Source of the DNA: Gammaproteobacteria bacterium
GTDB lineage: Bacteria > Pseudomonadota > Gammaproteobacteria > Steroidobacterales > Steroidobacteraceae
Direction: 5' to 3'
NCBI GenBank assembly: GCA_003132025.1
Contig: PKWJ01000017.1
Location: forward strand, 51,988-100,379
DNA: 48,392 nucleotides
Positions 42,294-48,392 of this stretch are shown piece after piece (within the stretch, counting starts at the first letter, position 1; each line of letters begins with the position of its first letter). The notes beneath the pieces are model-generated. The model was not told the DNA's origin. It searched no databases and saw only the letters and a program-made list of their open reading frames with translations. Both the position numbers and the translations under genes were made by a program.

Positions 42294-44051
42294 ATGGCTA
42301 TCAACAAGGCGCCCGGAATGCTGGTTGCGCTGCTGGCTTCCGGTTTGATGATCTGTATCTACGCGGGCCCGAGCGCCGCGCAATCGGCGCAGGACCAGTC
42401 CATGCAGGACCGCATACGTGCCCTGCAACAGCAGATGGACGAACTGTCCAGACAACTCAATCAGGTGAAGCAGGAGCAGCAGGCGCAGGCGGCACAACAG
42501 GCCGCGGTCCCTGCGCCCGTGGTCCCTGTGCCCGCCGCCCCGGCGCCAGGAGGCAAGGCACCGTCGGCTCCGGAGAGCCGCTTCGACCAGTTCGTCAAGG
42601 GCTTCTTTGGCACCTTCGACATGTCGTTAGACGACACGACCAAGGGCATCGACCAGAAGTCGGCCTTCCCGTGGAGCTACGTCAATCCGCTCAACCCCGC
42701 CTCGGGGCTGGTGGCAGGGCCGAACAAGGGTACGGCCACCGGTCGCGTCGGCTGGATTCCGGCCATCTCCAGCAACGGTTCCAATATCGGTTATCGCGGC
42801 ACGCACCGGATCGGCAATTCGGACACGGACTTCATCTACCAGATCTCCACTGGGCTGAATATGGCGGCTGCGCCGGGTCTGCAGGACACGTGGACGAAGT
42901 CGTCCAACACCGTTGTCGGTGCCGTCGGCCTGGGGGATACCTATATCGGCTTCAAGGGCCAGAGCTGGGGTAGCGTCAAGATCGGGACCATGTACAGCGG
43001 ATACAAGACCTCGACCGACCGGCTCAATCCGTTCGGCAGCACGCTGGGCAACTACAACGCGATCGTCGGCAATTCCGGCGGCGACAACCGCGTGGAGTTC
43101 GGCCAGCGCTTTGATCACATCATCCAGTACCAATCGCCCGTGTGGTCCGGCGTCCGCTTTGAGGCAATGGTGTCACCCTCGCAGAACGTGAACTACAACA
43201 ACGTCACGATTCCGCTGGGTTCATCCGATTGCTCGGGCAGCAATGCGCCGGGTAGCGGCAATCTGCCGGAAAACTGCGACGACGGCGCCTTCGGCGATGC
43301 GTACGGCATCGACGTCGAGTACGAGACGGGCGGCCTGTACCTGACCGCGGCCTATGAGATGCACCGCTCGACCAATCGCAACAGCGATGGCATCGGTGCC
43401 AATAGCCCCTACTACAACTACCTGCTGGCCACCAACAGCCCGCTGCTGGACTTCGCGGAATGGAATGCATGGGCGGCCGAAAACCCAGGTGAGGCAGCCC
43501 AGGGTTCTCCGCCCTACCTGAACGATGTCTACAACGAGTACGCCTTCAAGTATGGCGGCCAGTATCGCTTCCCGTTTGGCTTCGTGGTCGATGCGCTGTA
43601 CGAGCACATGTTCCGCAAGGTGCCCGCGGACATGGAGTGGCAGAACGAGCGTGAGCGCCCCGACACCTGGATCGCACTGGAGCAGGACCTGGCCGACGGC
43701 CGCGACGTGCTCGCTGTCGGCTGGGCGCATGCGTTCAAGACGAACGGTGATCCATCCGGTCAGCACAACTTCAATGCGCTGCTGGCTTCGGAGGGCGATT
43801 ACGTCGCGAACATGTACACGTTCCTGTACCGGCATCGCCTCGACAAGCAGCTGACGTTCTACTTCAACGGTGCGGCGACGATCAACGACGGCAACGCGCA
43901 CTATGACATCGGTGCCGGTGGGCACGGCATCAAGACCGATTGCCACGACGGCACCAATACTGTGTTCCAGGACTTCAGCAGCTCCGGTCCCACGACCTGG
44001 GGCGGCTGTCATGACATGGGATTCACGACCGGCGTGGACTACAAGTTCTGA
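42294..44051 (+). CDS. Outer-membrane porin with N-terminal coiled coil
   Basis: ATG 42294 follows GGGGGGATGAC; the frame opens at TTG 42267. The 585-residue product has a signal peptide (MLVALLASGLMICIYAGPSAAQ), a Gln-rich coiled coil (RIRALQQQMDELSRQLNQVK, about residues 38-65), a Pro/Ala linker, then a long beta-barrel domain ending in the aromatic signature GVDYKF. The barrel repeats motifs such as GDTYIGFKGQSWGSVKIG typical of general (porin_4) porins. Two Cys pairs in loops (about SDCSG/ENCDDG and KTDCHD/WGGCHD) could form disulfides. It lies about 80 bp after the oxalate operon, so oxalate or other small anions are a plausible cargo. Confidence 0.85.
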   Translation: MAINKAPGMLVALLASGLMICIYAGPSAAQSAQDQSMQDRIRALQQQMDELSRQLNQVKQEQQAQAAQQAAVPAPVVPVPAAPAPGGKAPSAPESRFDQFVKGFFGTFDMSLDDTTKGIDQKSAFPWSYVNPLNPASGLVAGPNKGTATGRVGWIPAISSNGSNIGYRGTHRIGNSDTDFIYQISTGLNMAAAPGLQDTWTKSSNTVVGAVGLGDTYIGFKGQSWGSVKIGTMYSGYKTSTDRLNPFGSTLGNYNAIVGNSGGDNRVEFGQRFDHIIQYQSPVWSGVRFEAMVSPSQNVNYNNVTIPLGSSDCSGSNAPGSGNLPENCDDGAFGDAYGIDVEYETGGLYLTAAYEMHRSTNRNSDGIGANSPYYNYLLATNSPLLDFAEWNAWAAENPGEAAQGSPPYLNDVYNEYAFKYGGQYRFPFGFVVDALYEHMFRKVPADMEWQNERERPDTWIALEQDLADGRDVLAVGWAHAFKTNGDPSGQHNFNALLASEGDYVANMYTFLYRHRLDKQLTFYFNGAATINDGNAHYDIGAGGHGIKTDCHDGTNTVFQDFSSSGPTTWGGCHDMGFTTGVDYKF

Positions 44052-44074
44052 CAGGTTTGACCGCGTAGTGGCAC

Positions 44075-44116
44075 TCCGGCCGAGGCTTCGGCATTGATGC
44101 GGACGCTTCGGCCGGA
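44075..44116 (+). terminator. Candidate terminator hairpin after the porin gene
   Basis: TCCGGCCGAGGCT (44075-44087) pairs with CGCTTCGGCCGGA (44104-44116) over 12 positions, counting one G-U pair, around a 16-base loop, and is followed by TTTG. It lies 24 bp after the porin stop and would end the oxlT-to-porin transcript. Confidence 0.55.
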
Positions 44117-44201
44117 TTTGATGCGCAGGCAGCGCGGTCTGGATTAGGATTCAGGCCGACAGCCGCACAGAAGCGGTGTTGACCGCGAGAGGTAAGTCCC
44201 T

Positions 44202-44543
44202 ATGAATCGATACATGAAGCGCTGTCTGGGCGCGACCGCGATCGTGTCGTTGCTCATCGGTGCAGCGGCGTGTGTAACCACGAAGAGCCCGGAACAGGAG
44301 TCGCAGGATCGAACGACCGAGAATGCCGTCCGGAGTGCGCTGGAGGCGGACTCTCATATCTACACCGATCACATCAAGATCCACGTCGATAAAGGAGTGG
44401 TTCACCTCAGTGGCTATGTCTGGAACGATTTCGACATGTACACCGCGCAGCAGGATGCGCTGTCGGTTGATGGCGTCAGGCGCGTCGTCAACGACATGGA
44501 GCTGGAACTGGAGGGTATCGGCAACTCGCCATACAGCGACTAG
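44202..44543 (+). CDS. BON-domain lipoprotein
   Basis: A 113-residue exported protein. The signal region (RYMKRCLGATAIVSLLIGAAAC) ends in a likely lipobox with Cys24. Residues 37-105 form one BON domain: TENAVRSALEADSHIYTDHI, then KIHVDKGVVHLSGYVWND and a late VVNDMEL strand. BON domains bind membranes or lipids and are often in OsmY-like envelope stress proteins. It is followed by a related gene at 44653, so the pair looks like a tandem duplication. Confidence 0.82.
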   Translation: MNRYMKRCLGATAIVSLLIGAAACVTTKSPEQESQDRTTENAVRSALEADSHIYTDHIKIHVDKGVVHLSGYVWNDFDMYTAQQDALSVDGVRRVVNDMELELEGIGNSPYSD

Positions 44544-44652
44544 GCTGCTTCGGCGGTGAGATTTTCGGGTGCGTCTGTGGAAGGCCCCGAATTTGGATTA
44601 GTCTTTAGCCAGGATACGCTCTATTTTTGGCGCAGTTTTCAGACGCTTTGCC

Positions 44653-45051
44653 ATGAGCCGCCGCACCTGCCACGGGATGTTAACGGGGCTGGGATTCTGT
44701 GCGCTGTCAGCTTGCATCACTGTCCTTTGCTGGCGTGCGGAGGCAGCCGACAAACCGGCCAAGCCGCGATCCTCCGAACTTGCGCCGATCGTGATCACGG
44801 GCCAGCGACTGCCGCCCAACGCCTCGGACGAGGAGGTTACCCGGGCGGTCGTCCACTCGATTGCGGAAGACCCGTGGATCTTTGCGGACCATGTGACCAT
44901 TTCCACCAGGAACGGCGTGGTATATCTCGAAGGCGTGGTCTCTGATGAATGGGACCTCTACCATATTCTCGATCGCGCGCGCAAGATCGCCGGCCGCAGA
45001 AAAATTGTGGACCAGCTGGAATTCGACTCGGTCGGTGACGATAGCGACTGA
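44653..45051 (+). CDS. BON-domain exported protein, tandem paralogue
   Basis: A 132-residue protein with a signal peptide (GLGFCALSACITVLCWRAEA) and a single BON domain: SDEEVTRAVVHSIAEDPWIF, then HVTISTRNGVVYLEGVVSDEWD and KIVDQLEF. The last helix-strand pattern is the same as in the gene at 44202 (both have DHI/V-x-I-x-x-x-x-G-V-V-x-L-x-G-x-V), so the two arose by duplication. A Pro-rich insert (APIVITGQRLPPN) precedes the domain. The role is probably at the envelope; it is separated from the first by about 110 bp and may have its own promoter. Confidence 0.78.
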   Translation: MSRRTCHGMLTGLGFCALSACITVLCWRAEAADKPAKPRSSELAPIVITGQRLPPNASDEEVTRAVVHSIAEDPWIFADHVTISTRNGVVYLEGVVSDEWDLYHILDRARKIAGRRKIVDQLEFDSVGDDSD

Positions 45052-45136
45052 TCTGGCGCGCGAATCGTTGCATCTCCCTGAACGCTGCGCCGTGGGCGTG
45101 CGTCTCGTGCTACACCGCTAGGATCAGTCACGCGCC

Positions 45137-46111
45137 ATGAAAATATGCGTATTTGGTGCCGGAGCCATCGGCGGCTATCTCGCCGTGGAGCTTGCGCTTG
45201 CGGGCAACGAGGTCAGTGTCATCGCCCGCGGCGCTCATCTGCGAGCCATCCAGCATGACGGCCTGCGTTTGCGGATCGGGGGCCTGGAGAAGATCGCGCG
45301 AGTGCCTGCGAGCGACCGGCCGGCCGACTTTGGACCGCAGAGCGTCGTCATTTGTGCGCTCAAGGCGCATCAGGCGTGGGAAGCGTGTGAGCAGTTTTTG
45401 CCGCTCCTCGGTCCACAGACCTCGGTGGTCACCGCCATGAACGGCATCCCATGGTGGTACTTCAATCAGGTGGGGGACGCCTTCGAGGGCCATCATCTGC
45501 AATCGGTGGATCGCGACGGGCGCCAGTGGAACACCATCGGTCCGGCACGCGCGATTGGCTGCGTGGTGGATCCGGCCTGTGCCGTGCTGTCCCCCGGGGT
45601 GATCGCCCACCATGAATTCAATCGATTCACATTGGGTGAGCCCGACGGCAGCCGCTCTGAGCGCGTCCAGGCCCTGGCGCAAACCCTGGTGCAGGCCGGT
45701 TTCGATGCCCCGGTGCGCGAGAATATTCGCTGGAACATCTGGCTGAAGCTTTGGGGTAACGCCTGCTTCAATCCGATCAGCCTGCTGACACTGGCGACCC
45801 TCGACCAGATCACCAGCGAGCCCGGACTACGCGGCGTGTGTACCGCGGTGATGCATGAGTGCCGGAGCGTCGCCGCTGCGCTCCAGATCGATATTCCCGA
45901 GTCGATGATACAACGCCGGCTGGACGTAGCCGGGCTCGCCACCGGGCACAAGATGTCGATGCTGCAGGACCTGGAGAGTGGTCGCAGCATCGAAATCGAC
46001 GCGCTGGTATCGGCGGTCCACGAATTGGGAGTGTTGACCCATGTGTCTACCCCTACGGTAGACATTCTGCTCGCGCTGACGCGCGAGCGCGCCCGACAGG
46101 CTGGCATATAG
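45137..46111 (+). CDS. PanE-like 2-oxoacid reductase, second copy
   Basis: A 324-residue ketopantoate-reductase-fold protein with CVFGAGAIGGYLAVELALAG, Asn102 in AMNGIPWWYFNQ, and Lys204 with the Asn pair in WLKLWGNACFNPISLLT. MSMLQDLESGRSIEIDAL carries the late acid. It is about 40-45% like the copy at 33482-34474 by eye and shares the unusual NGIP(Y/W)WYF segment, absent from E. coli PanE. It may be the pantothenate enzyme of the organism or a second 2-oxoacyl reductase linked to the C2 locus. No pan genes are nearby. The start ATG 45137 has no strong ribosome site. Confidence 0.85.
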   Translation: MKICVFGAGAIGGYLAVELALAGNEVSVIARGAHLRAIQHDGLRLRIGGLEKIARVPASDRPADFGPQSVVICALKAHQAWEACEQFLPLLGPQTSVVTAMNGIPWWYFNQVGDAFEGHHLQSVDRDGRQWNTIGPARAIGCVVDPACAVLSPGVIAHHEFNRFTLGEPDGSRSERVQALAQTLVQAGFDAPVRENIRWNIWLKLWGNACFNPISLLTLATLDQITSEPGLRGVCTAVMHECRSVAAALQIDIPESMIQRRLDVAGLATGHKMSMLQDLESGRSIEIDALVSAVHELGVLTHVSTPTVDILLALTRERARQAGI

Positions 46112-46282
46112 CGCTGGGCGGGTGCAAGCAAGAACACCAGTTGCCGCGCCCTTTCGATCGAAATGTCCGTGCGGTTTGGCGCCCGAGTGCGACCACGTGG
46201 CGTGTGCCATCCAGGCTGGCGTGCGGCGATGCGTTCGGGCGGTCGGATCGCTTTCCGGGGCCGACTGCAATAGATTTCAGCT

Positions 46283-47923
46283 GTGAGCAGCCGCGAACAC
46301 CCCGCACCGAGCCAGCGCGCAACCCCGTCAACCATCACCACATCGCCGCGGGCGGCATTCCGGCACCGTGCCTTCACGGTCGTCTGGATCGCAACGGTGG
46401 TCTCGAATATCGGCAGCTGGATGTACAACGCGGCGGCCGGGTGGCTGATGGTGAGTCTGAACGGCGACGCGCTCATGGTGTCGCTGGTCCAGGTCGCGAA
46501 CAACCTGCCGATGTTCATGTTCGCGCTGGCCGCCGGCGCCCTGGCTGACATCTTCGACAAACGGCGGTTTCTGATCTGGGTCGAGGCCGCCACGACATTG
46601 CTGTCGGCGGTATTCGCAGCGCTGGTGGCATTGGGCCACGTCACGCCCGCGACGCTGCTGCTGTTCATGTTCCTGATCGGCGTCGGCGGCGCGCTGTCCG
46701 CCCCGGCCTGGCAGTCGGTGGTGCCGTTGCTGGTGCCGGCGCAGGATCTGGCGCCCGCGGTGGCGGCCAACAGCGTCGGTATCAATATCAGCCGCGCCAT
46801 CGGGCCGGCCCTGGCCGGAAGCATCATCGGCCTGGCCGGTATCGCGGCGCCGTTCTGGGTCAATGCGCTGAGCAATCTGGGCGTGATCGGGGCGCTGCTG
46901 TGGTGGCGCGCGCCGCGTGGCGACGCAAGCCGCCTGCCGGCGGAAGGATTCGTCGGCGCCATGCAAACCGGCTTTCGCCATGCGCGGCATAACCCGTTCT
47001 TGCGCGCCACACTGCTACGCGCGGTGGCGTTTTTTCTTTTCGCCAGCGCCTATTGGGCACTGCTGCCGCTGGTGGCGCACAACCGGATCTCCGGCGGCCC
47101 GAGCCTGTACGGAGTGCTGCTCGGTGCCATCGGTGCCGGGGCGCTCGGGGGCGCCTTCGTGCTGCCGTGGCTGAAATCCAGACTCGGGCCGGACCGGATG
47201 GTGGCGGCGGCGACGGCAGGTACCGCCGTATCGCTGGTCCTGTTCGGCCTGGCACGCACCCCCGCTGTCGCGGTGGCAGCCAGCTTCCTCGCCGGAGCGT
47301 GTTGGATCGCCGTGCTTGCGAATCTGAACGTATCGGCGCAGGTGGCATTGCCGGATTGGGTGCGCGGGCGCGGTCTGGCAATATTCGTCACCGTATTCTT
47401 CGGCGCCATGACGCTCGGCAGCGTCGTCTGGGGCGAACTGGCCGACATCGCCGGCTTGCCACTGGCGCACTTCATTGCAGCGCTAGGCGCACTGCTGGCG
47501 ATACCGCTGACCTGGCGCTGGAAGCTGCAGACCGGCGCCGGTGTGGATCTCACGCCGTCGATGCATTGGCCGGTGCCGGTGGTCACGCACCAGATCGAAA
47601 GCGATCGCGGACCGGTGCTGGTGACGGTGGCGTACCGGCTGGCCCCCGACGGCGATCGCAGCGCGTTCCTCGCGGCCGCGGGGCACCTGGCCCACGAACG
47701 CCGCCGCGATGGCGCGTACGCCTGGGGATTGTTCGAAGACACGGCGAAGAAAGGCAGTTTCATGGAAACCTTCATGGTCGAGTCGTGGATCGAGCATCTG
47801 CGTCAGCACCAGCGCGTGACTCACGCCGATCGGGTGCTGCAGGATCGGATGCACCGGCTGCTGCTGCAGCCGCCGACCGTCACCCACCTGATTGCGGTCG
47901 AATCCGGGCGCGAGCCGCCGTGA
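46283..47923 (+). CDS. MFS_3 exporter with C-terminal ABM-like domain
   Basis: A 546-residue protein. Residues 20-415 are an MFS_3 (EntS-like) transporter: VWIATVVSNIGSWMYNAAAG, LAAGALADIFDKRR, GVGGALSAPAWQSVVPLLVP, and NSVGINISRAIGPALAG. The last 120 residues form a soluble part (VLVTVAYRLAPDGDRSAFLA, GLFEDTAKKGSFMETFMVE, SWIEHLRQHQRVTHAD) that fits the antibiotic-monooxygenase-type alpha-beta fold seen on this subfamily. Such fusions are common in proteobacteria and their cargo is unknown. It starts at GTG 46283 and overlaps the next gene by four bases. Confidence 0.87.
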   Translation: MSSREHPAPSQRATPSTITTSPRAAFRHRAFTVVWIATVVSNIGSWMYNAAAGWLMVSLNGDALMVSLVQVANNLPMFMFALAAGALADIFDKRRFLIWVEAATTLLSAVFAALVALGHVTPATLLLFMFLIGVGGALSAPAWQSVVPLLVPAQDLAPAVAANSVGINISRAIGPALAGSIIGLAGIAAPFWVNALSNLGVIGALLWWRAPRGDASRLPAEGFVGAMQTGFRHARHNPFLRATLLRAVAFFLFASAYWALLPLVAHNRISGGPSLYGVLLGAIGAGALGGAFVLPWLKSRLGPDRMVAAATAGTAVSLVLFGLARTPAVAVAASFLAGACWIAVLANLNVSAQVALPDWVRGRGLAIFVTVFFGAMTLGSVVWGELADIAGLPLAHFIAALGALLAIPLTWRWKLQTGAGVDLTPSMHWPVPVVTHQIESDRGPVLVTVAYRLAPDGDRSAFLAAAGHLAHERRRDGAYAWGLFEDTAKKGSFMETFMVESWIEHLRQHQRVTHADRVLQDRMHRLLLQPPTVTHLIAVESGREPP

Positions 47924-48392
47924 GCGAGACGACTGGCTGGAGTGATTTTCTGGTGGCGACCTCCGGTACCGCGGGCGCGCTCGCCGGCCTGGTGTTCGTC
48001 GCGCTGTCGATCAACCTCAGCCGCATACTGCAGTTGCCCGGTATCCCCGGACGGGCGGCCGAGACCATCGTGCTGCTGGCCGCCGCGCTGATCGGCGCGC
48101 TGCTCGCCCTGGTACCGGGCCAGCCCGCGGCGCGACTGGGGCTGATGTTGCTGCTGCTTTGGCTTCCCGCCTGGGGACTGCCGACGGCGCTGCAGATCAA
48201 GGATCTGCTGCGGCGACAATACCTGCGCTACAACCTGCTTCGTTTTTTGTTGTACCAGGCAGCAACGCTGCCGCTCCTGCTGGCCGGGCTGTCGCTGCGC
48301 GGCTATCTGGCCGGAGGCCTTGCGTGGTTCGCGCTCACGGTCGTGTTGTCGATCACCGTGGCGCTGCTCAACGCCTGGGTGCTGCTGGTGGA
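47920..48392 (+). CDS. Multi-pass membrane protein (3' end outside window)
   Basis: GTG 47920 overlaps the MFS_3 stop (GTGA), and the frame stays open to the right edge (157 codons), so it is invisible to a search that needs a stop. The sequence SETTGWSDFLVATSGTAGAL, then LVFVALSINLSRILQLPG, then AETIVLLAAALIGALLALVP and later VALLNAWVLLV has about four or five membrane helices. The FVALSINL-x-RIL-x-x-PG pattern is common in small, uncharacterised membrane proteins that are often beside transporter genes. No function can be named. Confidence 0.75.
   Translation, partial: MSETTGWSDFLVATSGTAGALAGLVFVALSINLSRILQLPGIPGRAAETIVLLAAALIGALLALVPGQPAARLGLMLLLLWLPAWGLPTALQIKDLLRRQYLRYNLLRFLLYQAATLPLLLAGLSLRGYLAGGLAWFALTVVLSITVALLNAWVLLV

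Noticed and set aside
45493-47010. 505-codon minus-strand open frame
   Set aside because: Antisense to the well-supported PanE-like and MFS_3 genes; no domain or signal is visible, and composition is Arg/Ser/Pro-heavy.

Overview
The window is GC-rich (about 60-65% by eye), densely coded and clearly from a Gram-negative proteobacterium. It carries outer-membrane proteins (MipA/OmpV-like, a porin), lipoproteins, LysR and GntR/FCD regulators, and part of a hopanoid-lipid cluster. A gammaproteobacterium or a hopanoid-making relative is my guess; the sequence does not fix the genus.

Layout. 1-17.5 kb is mixed housekeeping and accessory DNA: a medium-chain dehydrogenase (cut by the left edge), a decayed stretch (a FAD oxidase with an internal deletion, next to the back half of an MFS pump), a PAS hybrid histidine kinase, a Tat-exported purple-acid-phosphatase-like enzyme, a LemA/GIDE pair, a GFA protein with a SemiSWEET-like half transporter, an MHS-family transporter, an M14 carboxypeptidase, a DksA-like zinc finger, an aldo/keto reductase, two small exported proteins (one only 56 aa), a glutathione-transferase remnant, a multi-pass membrane protein, deoC, a tautomerase and an OmpV-like protein. 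17.7-21.6 kb is an operon for methionine salvage: yfcG-like, mtnB, mtnD and a single ORF fusing enolase-phosphatase (MtnC) to methylthioribose kinase (MtnK). 21.6-27.5 kb is a hopanoid set: hpnM (minus strand), then hpnN, hpnI and hpnL (plus strand). 27.5-29.7 kb has an SDR, a LysR regulator and an EAL-domain remnant.

29.7-46.1 kb is the most coherent block and looks like an oxalate/C2 assimilation locus. A minus-strand operon (gntR, PanE-like reductase, FAH-family protein, hyi, garR, glycerate 2-kinase) diverges from a plus-strand operon (OxlT-like antiporter, a TPP-dependent lyase/decarboxylase, frc, an NDP-forming acyl-CoA synthetase with the ATP-grasp half first), followed by a porin. My reading is: oxalate uptake by OxlT; CoA activation by Frc and/or the synthetase; then either decarboxylation by the TPP enzyme or reduction of oxalyl-CoA to glyoxylate by the PanE-like protein (as PanE2 does in Methylobacterium extorquens); then tartronate semialdehyde, glycerate and 2-phosphoglycerate through Hyi, GarR and the kinase. 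A recognisable glyoxylate carboligase is absent from the window, and the TPP enzyme does not look like classical oxalyl-CoA decarboxylase, which makes this enzyme the main open question.

44.1-48.4 kb holds two tandem BON-domain proteins, a second PanE-like paralogue, an MFS_3 exporter and a membrane protein cut by the right edge. I saw no tRNA, rRNA, CRISPR array, transposase or integrase.
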